Shown here: in pieces, positions 1 to 8,975 of the stretch
How the letters are laid out: every line of letters starts with the position of its first letter
Position numbering within the stretch: the stretch's first letter is position 1
NCBI RefSeq assembly: GCF_000717645.1
Contig: NZ_JNZZ01000029.1
Span: 13,766-77,765, forward strand
Direction: 5' to 3'
Source of the DNA: Streptomyces californicus
GTDB taxonomy: Bacteria; Actinomycetota; Actinomycetes; Streptomycetales; Streptomycetaceae
Length of the DNA stretch: 64,000 bases
Position numbers and translations under genes: made by a program
The notes under the pieces: model-generated
The model's input: only the letters and a program-made list of their open reading frames with translations
The model's database searches: none
Told to the model about the DNA's origin: nothing

Positions 1-347
1 TCCACCTGCCGCTGCCAGTCGGGGTCGGAGACGCCGTCGACCAGGATGTGGCCGCCGTTGGCGCAGATCGCGTACCGGGCGGCGGGTCCCGGCAGGTGGA
101 TGCGGCCGTACTGCTCGCGGGTGCGGGTGGTGGTCGGCACGAAGACCGTGGCGCCCGCCACCTCGGTGAGCAGGGCGGCGGCCGTCTCCGTCATGTACGA
201 GAGGGGCTTGTGGCCGTACACCTCGACGCACAGGAGCCGGGGGGCCTCCGCGTCCGGCATGGCGAGGTCGAGGGAGGCCGCCGAGTAGATCAGCGTGCGG
301 TCGAGGTCGCTCGCCACGAGGGTGGTGGCGGAAGAGGTCGCGCTCAT
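1..347 (-). CDS. HAD-family hydrolase, C-terminal part missing (Ter cluster)
   Basis: Only the first 115 residues are visible; the rest lies left of the window. HAD motif I is present as DLDRT (residues 14-18), with the nucleophile D14 and the acid/base D16, followed by a stretch ending ICANGGHILVDG. In Ter stress loci this HAD phosphatase accompanies a phosphoribosyltransferase and a CitE-like lyase and is thought to dephosphorylate a nucleotide-like metabolite; the substrate is unknown. The ATG overlaps the stop of the upstream phosphoribosyltransferase gene by 4 nt (ATGA), so translation is probably coupled. It is the third gene of a leftward operon. Confidence 0.85.
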   Translation of the reverse strand, partial: MSATSSATTLVASDLDRTLIYSAASLDLAMPDAEAPRLLCVEVYGHKPLSYMTETAAALLTEVAGATVFVPTTTRTREQYGRIHLPGPAARYAICANGGHILVDGVSDPDWQRQV

Positions 348-3037
348 GCTTCCCGCACCGCCTCGCCGCCGTCGGCAACCGGGCTCCCGGCCGCCACCGC
401 CCTGCCGTCCGCGCCCGTCGCGCCGCGGGTGAAGCGGGGGTGGATCAGGCCGACGCAGCTGTACGGGAGGTCGTCGACCTCCTCGACCGGGACGCCGCGC
501 TGTTCGGCCAGCAGCCGGATGTGCTCCAGGTCCGGGCCCGCGCCGCGCCGGGCGAGGATCTTCCAGGGGACGCGGCGCAGCAGTACCCGGGTGGTCTCGC
601 CCACGCCGGGCTTGACGAGGTTGACGTCGTGGATGCCGTACTCCTCGCTGATCCGCTCGACGGCCGCCCAGCCCTCCCAGGTCGGGGCGCGGTCGGCGGC
701 GAGCAGGTCCTTCGTCGCGTCGTCGACCTCGGCCGCCACGTCGTCGAACCGGGCGGCGACGGTGTCGAGGAAGTGGTTCGACACGTCGGACGCGGCGAGT
801 TCCCGGTAGAACTTCCCGCCGTGGAAGTCGTCCGGTCCGACCAGGTCGGCGCGGAGCACGGTACGGGAGATGAGGCCGGAGACCGTGGAGTTGAGGCAGG
901 CCGAGGGGATGAGGAAGTCGTCGCGGGTGCCGTACGTCCGGACGCAGCCGCCCGGGTCGGCGAGCACCGCGATCTCCGGGTCGAATCCGGCCGGGCCGCC
1001 CGATGCCTCGAACGCCTCGACGGCCGCCGCCAGTTCGCGGGTGATGGCGCCCTTCCCCGTCCAGCCGTCCACGAACACCACGTCGGCCGGGTCGTGGTGG
1101 GCCGCGAGCCAGCGCAGGGCGGTGGCGTCGATGCCCCGGCCCCGGACGATGGAGATGGCGTAGTGCGGCAGGTCCAGGCCGTGCCGGTGCCGGGCCCAGC
1201 GGCGCATCAGCACCCCGACCGGGGTGCCGGCGCGGGCGAGCGAGACGAGGACGGGGCGCGGGCCGCGTTCGGCGAGGACGGTCTCGGTGACGGTGCCGAC
1301 CGCGCGGGCGATCCGGGCGGCGGAGGTCTCCAGGGCCGCGGTGAACAGCGCCTGGTAGGCGGGGCTCGGCTGGTACTCGACGGGCAGCGACTCCGCGTAG
1401 TGCGCGCCGCCGCTCTGGATCGCCTCCTCGCGCTCCTCGGTGGGCGCCTCCAGTTCGGTGTCCGAGAGGTCCTGGAGCAGCCAGCCGACCTCGTCCGGCG
1501 CGTAACTGGAGAAGTCGGGGCCTCTGAGGGGCTCGGGCAGCACGGCGGGCTCCTGAACGGGGGTGGGGGTGTACGAGGGGACGACCGCGAGGAGGACCTG
1601 GCCGGTGTGTTCGGCGAGCCGGGCCAGCAGGCCGTCGGGGGCGTGGAGCGCGGGGGTGTCGGCGGTGGAGTCGACGACGGCGACCACGGCGTCGAAGCCG
1701 GCGCCCGCCACGTTGTACGCGTACCGGTCGCCGGGGCCGTCCGCCGGGTCGTCGTGGGCCGGGAAGACGAGCCGGGTGCGTATCGCGTAGCCGGGGTCGT
1801 CGACGGCCAGGACGGGTGAGCGGGTGGTGGTGGAGTAGCGGACCTCGGCACGGGCGCCCAGGAGTTCTTCGAGGGCGGTGCCGAGGCGGAGCGGGGCGTA
1901 CATGAGCTCCTCGAAGCCGAGCACGAGGACCCGGCGCGGCGCCCGGACCCGGCCCTGGTCCTGGTCCCGGTCCTGGTCCCGGTCCTGATCCCCGACCCGG
2001 TCCTGGCCTTGGCTCCGGGCCGGACTCCGGTCCCGGTCGTGTTCCGCAGCCGGAATCCGGTCGCGGCCCCCGTCCGCGCCCTGTCCGTGATCGTCGCCCC
2101 CGCCCGGAGCATCGGCGTCCAGGGCCGTCGCGATCCGCTCCGCCATGGCCGGAAGCGCCGCTTCCAGGGCCGTCCGGTGGTCCGGGGTGAAGCCGTGGCG
2201 CCCGCCGTCGGGGACGCCGGCCGGCCAGTCGAGGGCGACGCGGGTGACGCGGGCCGGGACGGGGACGGTGGGCGGCGCGGAGGCGGGGGCCCGTGCCTCC
2301 TGCTCCGCGACCAGGGCCTGGCCGCGTTCCAGTACGCCGTCCGGCAGGGCGACCGTTCCGGCGGCGCGGGTCACCAGGTCGACGCGGGCGCCGATCTCGG
2401 CGGCGAACGCGGTCAGCCGGTCGCGGTCCGCCGGGGAGCGCATGTCGACCAGGGCGACGATGACGTAGCGCTCGCGGGGGTGCAGGGCGTGCAGGGCGCG
2501 GACGGTGTTCAGGACGGTGTTGCCGGTGGAGAACTCGTCGTCGACCAGCACCAGCGTGGAGGCCGGGCCGCCGCCCGCCAGCAGATCGCGGTCCTCCGGC
2601 AGCAGCAGGTGCGAGGTGGCGTGCGAGTGGGACTCCTCGAAGCCGCCCGCCGGTGCGACGCCCGCCACCGGCCGCCGGGTGGAGTGCAGGTACGGGGCGT
2701 CCCGCAGGCCGTCCGCCACGGCGTGGCCGAGCCCGGTGGCCGTCTCCGCGTACCCGAGGACGACCGCCCGGCGCGCCTCCTGCGGGCCGAGGAGCGCCCG
2801 GACCCGCTCACCCAGCTCGTACCCGGCGCCGTGGACGACGGACGGAAGCTGCGGGACGTGCTTGCCCAGCACGTTGGAGACCAGCAGGTGCGCCCGCTTG
2901 GGGTTGCGGCGCAGGGCCAGGCCCAGCAGGTCCCCCAGCTCGTCGCCGCCTTCGAGGGCGACGCCCAGCCGCTCGGCCACCCAGTTGCCCGACCACACCA
3001 CGTTCACGGTCTCTTCTCTCGTCGCGCGCTCGCTCAT
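344..3037 (-). CDS. Phosphoribosyltransferase / StiP(TRSP) / PELOTA-like protein of the Ter biosynthetic module
   Basis: This is an 897-residue fusion. The N-terminal part is a type I phosphoribosyltransferase-like domain with the PRPP-binding pattern VLVDDEFSTGNT near residues 163-175. The middle and C-terminal parts contain a second Rossmann-like stretch (VFVDGWTGKGAITREL near 650) and the block ending LIPSACLNSTVSGLISRT, typical of the TRSP/StiP family. The last 100 residues (TTRVLLRRVPWKIL onward) resemble the PELOTA RNA-binding fold. It sits 10 nt downstream of the CitE-like gene and overlaps the HAD gene by 4 nt. A low-complexity Arg/Asp/Gln insert near residues 330-365 separates the domains. 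In Ter systems this set is predicted to make a nucleoside-like compound or modify RNA; the actual reaction is not known. Confidence 0.85.
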   Translation of the reverse strand: MSERATREETVNVVWSGNWVAERLGVALEGGDELGDLLGLALRRNPKRAHLLVSNVLGKHVPQLPSVVHGAGYELGERVRALLGPQEARRAVVLGYAETATGLGHAVADGLRDAPYLHSTRRPVAGVAPAGGFEESHSHATSHLLLPEDRDLLAGGGPASTLVLVDDEFSTGNTVLNTVRALHALHPRERYVIVALVDMRSPADRDRLTAFAAEIGARVDLVTRAAGTVALPDGVLERGQALVAEQEARAPASAPPTVPVPARVTRVALDWPAGVPDGGRHGFTPDHRTALEAALPAMAERIATALDADAPGGGDDHGQGADGGRDRIPAAEHDRDRSPARSQGQDRVGDQDRDQDRDQDQGRVRAPRRVLVLGFEELMYAPLRLGTALEELLGARAEVRYSTTTRSPVLAVDDPGYAIRTRLVFPAHDDPADGPGDRYAYNVAGAGFDAVVAVVDSTADTPALHAPDGLLARLAEHTGQVLLAVVPSYTPTPVQEPAVLPEPLRGPDFSSYAPDEVGWLLQDLSDTELEAPTEEREEAIQSGGAHYAESLPVEYQPSPAYQALFTAALETSAARIARAVGTVTETVLAERGPRPVLVSLARAGTPVGVLMRRWARHRHGLDLPHYAISIVRGRGIDATALRWLAAHHDPADVVFVDGWTGKGAITRELAAAVEAFEASGGPAGFDPEIAVLADPGGCVRTYGTRDDFLIPSACLNSTVSGLISRTVLRADLVGPDDFHGGKFYRELAASDVSNHFLDTVAARFDDVAAEVDDATKDLLAADRAPTWEGWAAVERISEEYGIHDVNLVKPGVGETTRVLLRRVPWKILARRGAGPDLEHIRLLAEQRGVPVEEVDDLPYSCVGLIHPRFTRGATGADGRAVAAGSPVADGGEAVREA
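1951..2038. repeat. Degenerate 12-bp repeats (GGTCCTGGTCCC type) inside the phosphoribosyltransferase gene
   Basis: The tract is made of imperfect copies of a GGTCCYGGTCCY-like unit and encodes a run of Arg/Asp/Gln pairs forming a hydrophilic linker. It is in frame, so it looks like repeat expansion in an inter-domain linker rather than a disruption. Confidence 0.6.
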
Positions 3038-3047
3038 CGACGCGCGC

Positions 3048-4274
3048 TCAGTTCGTCAGGCCGGCGGCCAGCAGGTCCACGAAGCCGACGTCTTCCCTCG
3101 CCACCCCGAACGCCTCGGCCCGCAGCAGTGTCCGCTCGGCCCAGGCCCGGTGGGGCTTCACCTCGTTCATCTTGTTCGTGTACGCCGAGCGCAGCACCCC
3201 GCCGCCCCCGCGCTCGGGGCTCAGGATGTCCTGGGCGTCGGTGTACTCCTCGTGGCTGACCACGGACAGCGCGTGGACCGGCGCCACGTGCGACGGGTGG
3301 ATGCAGGTCTTGCCGAGCAGCCCGTTGGCGCGGTCCAGCTCGATCTCCCGGAGCAGCCCGTCGAGGTCGTGCTCGATCAGCGCCGTACGCAGTTCCTCGG
3401 CGCGGCCCTCCAGGAAGGGGCTGCGGCGGAGCTGGGGCTTGAACATGCGCTCCTGGCGGCGGAAGTACTCCCAGACCGGGCCGGTGATCGTGAAGCCGGA
3501 GCCGTCCGCGCGGCCGAGCACGTTGACGACGTCGGCGATCACGGAGGCGACGATGTGGACGTCGTACGCCGTCATGTCGGGGGCGCGGCGCAGTCCGTAG
3601 GCCGAGCAGAAGTCGGTGACACCGAGCCGCAGGGCGAGCACCCGGTCCCGGTATTTGTCGACACTGCGGGCGATGCCCCGGAGGATTTCGCCGCGGGTCT
3701 CCAGGTGGAGCAGTTCGGGGGATTCGAGGACCGGCATGGCGAAGAGCCGTCTGCCGCACGCCGCTTCGGCCTCGGCGAGCGCCTCCAGGAAGTGACGCCC
3801 GCGCTCCTCGGTGAATTTGGGAAGTACGAAACCGGACAACATGCGGACCGAGTCGCCGAGACGTCGTACGAGGTCGGTGATCTGTCCCGGTTCCCGTACG
3901 CGGATGAAGAGGAGGGGGACGCCGACGCCGGGGGCGCCGTCCGGGCCCCGCTCGCCGGACTCCGCGGCTCCGCTTGCGGGGGCCGCCGCATCCTGGGCGG
4001 CGAGATCGGCGAACTGCCTGATCAGATTGGTTTCGGCGCCGATCACCTCGGCGTCGTCGATCGAGTCCTCCAGGCACAGCACCATCGAGACGACACCGCG
4101 TGCGGCCTGCTTCAGCACGTCGTCCGCGAGGGACGGGCGGGTGGCCGGGGAGTAGAGCGTGGCCCCCAGGGCGACGGAGAGCATGCGGGCCGGGGAGTCG
4201 GCGGTGAAGACGCTGGGCTCCCGGTGGAACAGACCCTCGCGGGCAGTGGGCGATATATGCCCGAAGTGACGCAT
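3048..4274 (-). CDS. HpcH/HpaI aldolase / citrate lyase beta-like protein (Ter cluster)
   Basis: The product has 408 residues. [13 protein letters not shown] (residues 65-77) is the CitE/HpcH signature carrying an acidic metal-binding residue. FIRVREP, the AMPVLES strand and HPSHVAPV near the C-terminus fit a TIM-barrel C-C lyase. It is first in the leftward operon with the phosphoribosyltransferase (10-nt gap) and HAD genes. I chose the ATG at 4274 because a strong purine-rich site, GGGGGAAAAGA, lies just upstream; an in-frame start at 4439 would run back through the promoter. Family members cleave or form acyl-CoA or oxoacid C-C bonds; in Ter loci the substrate is undetermined. Confidence 0.85.
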   Translation of the reverse strand: MRHFGHISPTAREGLFHREPSVFTADSPARMLSVALGATLYSPATRPSLADDVLKQAARGVVSMVLCLEDSIDDAEVIGAETNLIRQFADLAAQDAAAPASGAAESGERGPDGAPGVGVPLLFIRVREPGQITDLVRRLGDSVRMLSGFVLPKFTEERGRHFLEALAEAEAACGRRLFAMPVLESPELLHLETRGEILRGIARSVDKYRDRVLALRLGVTDFCSAYGLRRAPDMTAYDVHIVASVIADVVNVLGRADGSGFTITGPVWEYFRRQERMFKPQLRRSPFLEGRAEELRTALIEHDLDGLLREIELDRANGLLGKTCIHPSHVAPVHALSVVSHEEYTDAQDILSPERGGGGVLRSAYTNKMNEVKPHRAWAERTLLRAEAFGVAREDVGFVDLLAAGLTN

Positions 4275-4318
4275 TCTTTTCCCCCGAACTGCCTGACCGG
4301 TCGAACAACGCATGGCCG

Positions 4319-4345
4319 GTAATAGTACGTACGGACGGGTGTCAA
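4319..4345 (-). promoter_or_regulatory. Candidate promoter of the CitE-PRTase-HAD operon
   Basis: Read on the minus strand there is a perfect -35 TTGACA (4340-4345) and, after 15 bp, TATTAC (4319-4324). An alternative -10, TACTAT, overlaps it with a shorter spacer. It lies about 45 nt upstream of the lyase start, in the 221-bp region shared with the divergent TerD gene. Confidence 0.45.
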
Positions 4346-4495
4346 CAGTTCCCCATGTACATGAATTTCCGGTTACCCGCCCCTTGTGCCGCTCATCCTC
4401 GCGGTATCGTCGCGCCCTGCTCGCGCCGCCGCCGGGCACGGCGGATCCGCCCCCCGCGTTGTCCGCGCGGGCCCCCAGCAGGCAGGATGACGGTC

Positions 4496-5371
4496 ATGAC
4501 GCACACGATGCTGAAGGGCTCGAACGTCCCCGTCGATGCCGCGGCCGTCCGGGCCGTGCTGCGCTGGACCCCGGGCACCGGGGTCCCCGACGTGGACGCC
4601 TCCGCCCTGCTCCTCGGTGCGTCGGGCCGGGTCCGTTCCGACGAGGACTTCGTCTTCTACAACCAGCCCCGGCACCCGTCCGGCCTGGTCCGGCGGCTGC
4701 CGAAGCGCAGCGTCGCGGACGGGCTGACGGACACGGTGGAGGCGGACCTCGGCGCGCTCGACGCGTCGGTGGACCAGGTGGTCATCGCGGCCTCCTCCGA
4801 CGGGGCCGCCTTCGAACAGGTGCCGGACCTGCGGATCCTGCTGTTCGACGCCGCGTACGCCGACGGCGAGCCGCTGGCGGTGTTCGACGTCCGGCCGGAG
4901 ACCGGCGAGGAGACGGCGATCATCTGCGGCGAGCTCTACCGCCGCGGCGACGGATGGAAGTTCCGCGCGGTCGGCCAGGGGTATCCCACCGGGCTGATCG
5001 GCCTGGCCACCGCCTTCGGCATCTCGGTGGACGACTCGGAGGCGTCCCAGGGGGCCCAGGACCCGGCGGGCCCGGGGCCGCTCCCCGCCGCCGTTCCCCC
5101 GCCCCCGTCCGTGCCGCCGGAGATCCCCGCGCCCGCCGGGACGGGCCCCGACGCGCAGGCCACGGTCCAGCACCAGCAGCCCTCGTACGGCTACCCGCCC
5201 CAGGCCGCGCACCCCGCGGCGGTCGCCGGGACGCATCAGCCGGCGTACGGCTACCCGCAGCCCGCCGCGCCGCCCGCGTACGGCTATCCGCAGCCGGCGG
5301 CCGCCGCCGCGCACGCGCCCGACCCTCATTTCGTCCTGCCTCCCCAGGGTCCGCAGTTCGTCCGGGCCTGA
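4496..5371 (+). CDS. TerD-family protein with proline-rich YGYP-repeat C-terminal tail
   Basis: The product has 291 residues. Residues 1 to about 185 align by eye with TerD ([33 protein letters not shown]), a beta-sandwich that usually binds calcium. The remaining ~105 residues are Pro/Ala rich with three YGYP motifs and look disordered. Two calcium-site elements of the neighbouring TerD proteins are missing: [10 protein letters not shown] is reduced to PDVDASALL, and the [13 protein letters not shown] loop is replaced by unrelated sequence. The ATG at 4496 (MTHTMLKG) is preferred over 4487 because AGG lies about 9 nt upstream of it. It diverges from the lyase operon and converges on the TerA-like gene. 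Confidence 0.85.
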   Translation: MTHTMLKGSNVPVDAAAVRAVLRWTPGTGVPDVDASALLLGASGRVRSDEDFVFYNQPRHPSGLVRRLPKRSVADGLTDTVEADLGALDASVDQVVIAASSDGAAFEQVPDLRILLFDAAYADGEPLAVFDVRPETGEETAIICGELYRRGDGWKFRAVGQGYPTGLIGLATAFGISVDDSEASQGAQDPAGPGPLPAAVPPPPSVPPEIPAPAGTGPDAQATVQHQQPSYGYPPQAAHPAAVAGTHQPAYGYPQPAAPPAYGYPQPAAAAAHAPDPHFVLPPQGPQFVRA

Positions 5372-5452
5372 GCCCCGTCTGCGGAGCCCCGTGCGGTGCG
5401 GGCGGAACAGCCGGACCCGTGCCTGGGGACAGCCCTTCGCCGTGCGCCCGGC

Positions 5453-6187
5453 TCAGGTGCGTGACTTGTAGCCCCGCCCCCATTGCATGCCGTAGCCGTA
5501 CAGCCGGTCCAGCTCCGACTGGAAGCCGTACACGAACTTCACCTCACGGCGCACGATCAGCTCGTCCTTCACGTTCTCCACGGTGAACACCGCGCAGGAG
5601 CGGGCCTGCGGCGCCCGCTCGTCCAGCTCGATCTCGATGCGCGGGCCGTTGCCCGGGTAGAGCGTGACCTTGGCGTGCGTACGGTCGAACGCGGGCGTCC
5701 GGTCGTAGATGTAGACGAAGAACAGCAGGCGCTTGATCTGGTCGCGCTGGTCGAGGTTGACGTAGACCGTCTCGCCCGAGGGCGCGCCGAACCGGTCGTC
5801 CCCGCTGAGCCGGATGTACGGCGGCCCGTTCAGGTCGCCGATGAGGCTGCCCAGCGGCTGGACGACCCCCTTGGTGCCGTCGGCCAGCTCGTACATGCAG
5901 CCGAGGTCCAGGTCGACGTTGACGACGCCTTGCGTGTGCGCCTGGACCACCTCGGGCTGGAAGAACTGGAGGGGGTGGCGCAGCCGGCCGCTCCGGCGTG
6001 AGCGGCCCTCGATGTCCGAGGTCCGCATGCGCCAGGAGAGATTGACCCGGAGGTTGCCCGAGAGGGCGCCCTGTTTGTTGAGCGAGACCGTGGCGTTGCG
6101 TTTGGTCAGCACGATCGCGCTCGACGTCGAGTTGCCCGAGTCGAACTGCGCCGCACGCCCCGGCCACAGGCCGTCGAAGAATCCCAT
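5453..6187 (-). CDS. TerA/TerD-like tellurium-resistance family protein
   Basis: The product has 244 residues, starting MGFFDGLWPG. It contains the Ter beta-sandwich pattern (VNVDLDLGCMYELADGTKGVVQPLG, split here as VNVDLDLGCM and ELADGTKG; then DDRFGAPSGE and RLLFFVYIYD) and ends with a YGYGMQWGRGYKSRT-type tail. The acidic SGDDRFG stretch could form part of a metal site. The ATG at 6187 has GGTGGGGG upstream. It is the last gene of a leftward Ter array and converges with the YGYP-tailed TerD. TerA-type proteins are thought to assemble with TerD and the membrane partner TerC in a calcium-dependent stress complex; that role is inferred from family membership. Confidence 0.8.
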   Translation of the reverse strand: MGFFDGLWPGRAAQFDSGNSTSSAIVLTKRNATVSLNKQGALSGNLRVNLSWRMRTSDIEGRSRRSGRLRHPLQFFQPEVVQAHTQGVVNVDLDLGCMYELADGTKGVVQPLGSLIGDLNGPPYIRLSGDDRFGAPSGETVYVNLDQRDQIKRLLFFVYIYDRTPAFDRTHAKVTLYPGNGPRIEIELDERAPQARSCAVFTVENVKDELIVRREVKFVYGFQSELDRLYGYGMQWGRGYKSRT

Positions 6188-6246
6188 GCCAACCCCCACC
6201 CTGTTCGCGCCCGCTGCTCGCGCCGCTCGTACCCGCCCGGACATCG

Positions 6247-6315
6247 CTGCGGGGCGGCCACCGGGCCGGGTCCGGGAGATACCGGAGAGCCGTCGCCGTG
6301 TGGGCCGCCCCGCAG
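6247..6315 (-). terminator. Possible hairpin downstream of the DUF475 gene
   Basis: Perfect 13-bp complementary arms CTGCGGGGCGGCC (6247-6259) and GGCCGCCCCGCAG (6303-6315) are separated by 43 nt. A second, 8-bp stem (6333-6340 with 6347-6354) encloses the DUF475 stop codon. There is no U-tract, as is usual in Streptomyces. It may end the DUF475 transcript before the TerA-like gene. Confidence 0.35.
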
Positions 6316-6340
6316 AGAGCGTTCCTCAATCCCCGCCGGG

Positions 6341-7486
6341 TCACACCCCGGCGGACACCTCGGACTTGTCTCCCGAGCCGCCGCCGGATTCGGCGGCGAG
6401 CGCGCGGTTGCGCCTGACCGAGGACCAGAAGGAGAGGGCGATCAGGATCACCCCGACCGATCCGGTGATCAGTTCGTTGATCTCGTACTGGATGGTGATC
6501 AGCAGGATCACGGAGAGCGCGCCGATCGCGTAGTGCGCGCCGTGCTCCAGGTAGACGTAGTCGTCGAGCGTTCCCTCGCGCACCAGGTAGACGGTGAGCG
6601 AACGGACGTACATGGCGCCGATGCCGAGGCCGAGCGCCATCAGGACGATCTCGTTGGTGATGGCGAAGGCGCCGATGACGCCGTCGAAGGAGAACGAGGC
6701 GTCGAGGACTTCCAGGTACAGGAAGAGGAAGAACGCGGCCTTTCCGGCGAGGGCGACCCCGGTGACGGGCTTGCCCTTCTTCTTGGCCTCTTCCTCCGCC
6801 TCGTGCTCACGCTCCTCCTCCTCTTCGAGCTTGTTCTCGAAGAAGCCGGAGAGCCCGCCGACGATCAGGTAGGTGATCAGACCGGCGATACCGGAGAGCA
6901 TGACCGTCGACGCCTTGTCGGCGTGGCCGCCGCCGTGCTGATGCGCGTGGGTCGCGAAGGTCAGCGCGGAGATCAGGAGGACGATCAGCGCGACGCAGAC
7001 GGAGAGCATGTCGACCTTGCCGAGCTTGGCGAGCGGACGCTCGATCCAGCGCAGCCAGTGGATGTCCCGCTCCTCGTCGAAGATGAAGTCGAGGAAGATC
7101 ATGATCAGGAACATGCCACCGAAGGCGGCGATCGACGGATGGGCGTCCGTGACCAGTTCCTTGTACTTGTCCGGGTCGTTGAAGGAGAGGTCGATCGCCT
7201 CGATCGGCCCGAGCTGGGCGCTCACGGCGACGATCACGACGGGGAACACCAGCCGCATACCGAAGACGGCGATGAGAATGCCGATGGTCAGGAAGATCTT
7301 CTGCCAGAAGGCATTCATCTTCTTCAGGATTCCGGCGTTGATCACCGCGTTGTCAAAGGACAGCGAGATCTCCAGGACGGACAGGATCGCCACGATGCCG
7401 AATGCCTGCCACCCCCCGTAGATGACCGCCGCGACCAGGCCGAGCGCGGTGACCGCGAACGACCAGCCGAAGGTTTTCAGTACCAC
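6341..7486 (-). CDS. DUF475 / TerC-like integral membrane protein
   Basis: The product has 381 residues and about nine hydrophobic segments. The conserved block LEISLSFDNAVINAGILKKM (residues 41-60) and the later LEVLDASFSFDGVIGAFAIT are internally repeated halves typical of the TerC superfamily; the acidic residues within the membrane suggest metal-ion transport or binding. A cytosolic loop is rich in Glu/Lys (KLEEEEEREHEAEEEAKKKG). A His-rich patch (HAHQHGGGH) could bind metal. It is 70 nt downstream of a terD gene and probably cotranscribed. The start is a GTG with a weak ribosome-binding site (GGGGTAGCCA). Confidence 0.9.
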   Translation of the reverse strand: MVLKTFGWSFAVTALGLVAAVIYGGWQAFGIVAILSVLEISLSFDNAVINAGILKKMNAFWQKIFLTIGILIAVFGMRLVFPVVIVAVSAQLGPIEAIDLSFNDPDKYKELVTDAHPSIAAFGGMFLIMIFLDFIFDEERDIHWLRWIERPLAKLGKVDMLSVCVALIVLLISALTFATHAHQHGGGHADKASTVMLSGIAGLITYLIVGGLSGFFENKLEEEEEREHEAEEEAKKKGKPVTGVALAGKAAFFLFLYLEVLDASFSFDGVIGAFAITNEIVLMALGLGIGAMYVRSLTVYLVREGTLDDYVYLEHGAHYAIGALSVILLITIQYEINELITGSVGVILIALSFWSSVRRNRALAAESGGGSGDKSEVSAGV

Positions 7487-7556
7487 TGGCTACCCCATCG
7501 TGTTATGTAAAACGGGTCTCCCCCGGTGTGTCGGGGCTCCCCCTCGCCCACGGGCG

Positions 7557-8132
7557 CTACGAAACGTTGACGCCGAAGTCTAGAGCGATGCCCCGCAGGC
7601 CGGACGCGTACCCCTGGCCGACCGCACGGAACTTCCACTCGCCGTTGTACCGGTAGAGCTCGCCGAAGATCATCGCGGTTTCCGTCGAGGCGTCCTCGCT
7701 GAGGTCGTAGCGGGCCAGCTCCTTGCCGTCGGACTGGTTGACCACCCGGATGAAGGCATTGCTGACCTGGCCGAACGCCTGGCCCCGGTTGTCCGCGTCG
7801 TGGATCGAGACCGGAAAGACGATCTTGTCGCAGTGCGCGGGGACCTGGTCGAGGCGGACGATGACGGACTCGTCGTCGCCGTCGCCCTCGCCCGTCAGGT
7901 TGTCCCCGGTGTGCTCGACGGAGCCGTCCGGGCTGGTGAGGTTGTTGTAGAAGACGAACCACTCGTCACCGAGGACCCGGCCCGACTGGCACAGCAGCGC
8001 GCTGGCGTCGAGGTCGAAGTCGGCCCCCGTGGTGGAGCGTGCGTCCCAGCCGAGCCCGACCAGCACCTGGGTGAGGTTGGGTGCGACCTTGGAGAGGGAG
8101 ACATTGCCTCCCTTGGCGAGCGTGACGCCCAT
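7557..8132 (-). CDS. terD: TerD-family calcium-binding stress protein
   Basis: The product has 191 residues, the normal TerD length. It shows the signature motifs [35 protein letters not shown] (calcium-coordinating acidic loop) and [20 protein letters not shown]. The ATG follows a strong GGGGAGG site. It is closely similar to the 191-residue paralogue just upstream (8262-8837), a local duplication. Between the two genes lies a perfect 21-bp-arm hairpin, so this copy probably depends on read-through or on its own promoter. It is followed by the DUF475 membrane protein. Confidence 0.93.
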   Translation of the reverse strand: MGVTLAKGGNVSLSKVAPNLTQVLVGLGWDARSTTGADFDLDASALLCQSGRVLGDEWFVFYNNLTSPDGSVEHTGDNLTGEGDGDDESVIVRLDQVPAHCDKIVFPVSIHDADNRGQAFGQVSNAFIRVVNQSDGKELARYDLSEDASTETAMIFGELYRYNGEWKFRAVGQGYASGLRGIALDFGVNVS

Positions 8133-8164
8133 GTGTGTCCTCCCCGAGTCGTGAAAAAACGCTG

Positions 8165-8208
8165 CCGGGCGCTTTCGACGCCCGGGGCCGGGCGTCGAAA
8201 GCGCCCGG
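8165..8208 (-). terminator. Perfect 21-bp-arm hairpin between the two terD genes
   Basis: Arms at 8165-8185 and 8188-8208 are exact reverse complements with a 2-nt loop. The structure lies 54 nt after the stop of the upstream terD gene and about 33 nt before the ATG of the next. It could be an intrinsic terminator or attenuator that sets the ratio of the two TerD proteins, or an RNA-stabilising element. Confidence 0.7.
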
Positions 8209-8261
8209 TGGTGGGCGCCCGGCAGGTCACAGCCGGCCGGGCGCCCCGTGGCGCCGGAACG

Positions 8262-8837
8262 TCAGACGTTGACGCCGAAGTCCTGGGCGATGCCGCGCAG
8301 ACCGGAGGCGTACCCCTGGCCGATGGCGCGGAACTTCCACTCGGCGCCGTTGCGGTACAGCTCGCCGAAAACCATCGCGGTCTCGGTCGAGGCGTCCTCG
8401 CTCAGGTCGTAGCGGGCGAGCTCGCTGTTGTCGGCCTGGTTGACCACGCGGATGTACGCGTTGCGGACCTGGCCGAAGCTCTGCTGACGGCTCTCGGCCT
8501 CGTAGATCGAGACCGGGAAGACGATCTTGTCGACGTCGGCCGGGACGCCCGCGAGGTTCACCTTGATGACCTCGTCGTCGCCCTCGCCCTCACCGGTGAG
8601 GTTGTCCCCGGTGTGCTCGACGGAGCCGTCGGGGCTCTTGAGGTTGTTGAAGAAGACGAAGTTGCCGTCGGCGGCGACCTTGCCCTCGGTGTTCGTCAGC
8701 AGGGCGCTGGCGTCGAGGTCGAAGTCACCCCCGGTGGTGGTGCGGGCGTCCCAGCCCAGACCGACGATGACCGCGGTCAGGTTGGGCGCGGCCTTGGTCA
8801 GCGAGACGTTGCCGCCCTTGCTGAGGCTGACTCCCAC
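8262..8837 (-). CDS. terD: TerD-family calcium-binding stress protein
   Basis: The product has 191 residues with the full TerD calcium signature: [20 protein letters not shown] and [15 protein letters not shown], then [20 protein letters not shown]. The GTG start is preceded by CTGGAGGACTC, a near-ideal ribosome-binding site. It is the first gene of the leftward terD-terD-DUF475 array and has its own candidate promoter. TerD proteins are soluble calcium-dependent stress proteins linked in Streptomyces to morphology and oxidative or tellurite stress (general family knowledge). Confidence 0.93.
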   Translation of the reverse strand: MGVSLSKGGNVSLTKAAPNLTAVIVGLGWDARTTTGGDFDLDASALLTNTEGKVAADGNFVFFNNLKSPDGSVEHTGDNLTGEGEGDDEVIKVNLAGVPADVDKIVFPVSIYEAESRQQSFGQVRNAYIRVVNQADNSELARYDLSEDASTETAMVFGELYRNGAEWKFRAIGQGYASGLRGIAQDFGVNV

Positions 8838-8914
8838 GAGTCCTCCAGTAGTTTTCTCAGGGGCCGGCAGACACCAGCGTCCCCGTCGTTCGTTGGCATC
8901 GGATCAACGATTGG

Positions 8915-8943
8915 ATCCTAGTGACCGGTTCCCGGCCAAAACA
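8915..8943 (-). promoter_or_regulatory. Candidate promoter of the terD array
   Basis: On the minus strand TGTTTT (8938-8943) and TAGGAT (8915-8920) are separated by 17 bp. TAGGAT is a good Streptomyces -10. It would give a leader of about 70 nt before the GTG at 8837. Confidence 0.4.
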
Positions 8944-8975
8944 GGCTTTTGACCGGGCGTCGCCAGGAGTTCCGC

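Noticed and set aside
2505-4322. A 605-codon plus-strand frame opposite the lyase and phosphoribosyltransferase genes
   Set aside because: Antisense to two recognised genes; no start context and no family motif.
4275-4439. Upstream extension of the CitE-like gene to 4439
   Set aside because: It would run through the TTGACA promoter and encode unrelated residues; the ATG at 4274 has a strong ribosome-binding site and the family N-terminus.
7521-7536. Terminator between terD and the DUF475 gene
   Set aside because: The stem is only 5 bp (CCCCG-gtgtgt-CGGGG), too weak to call.
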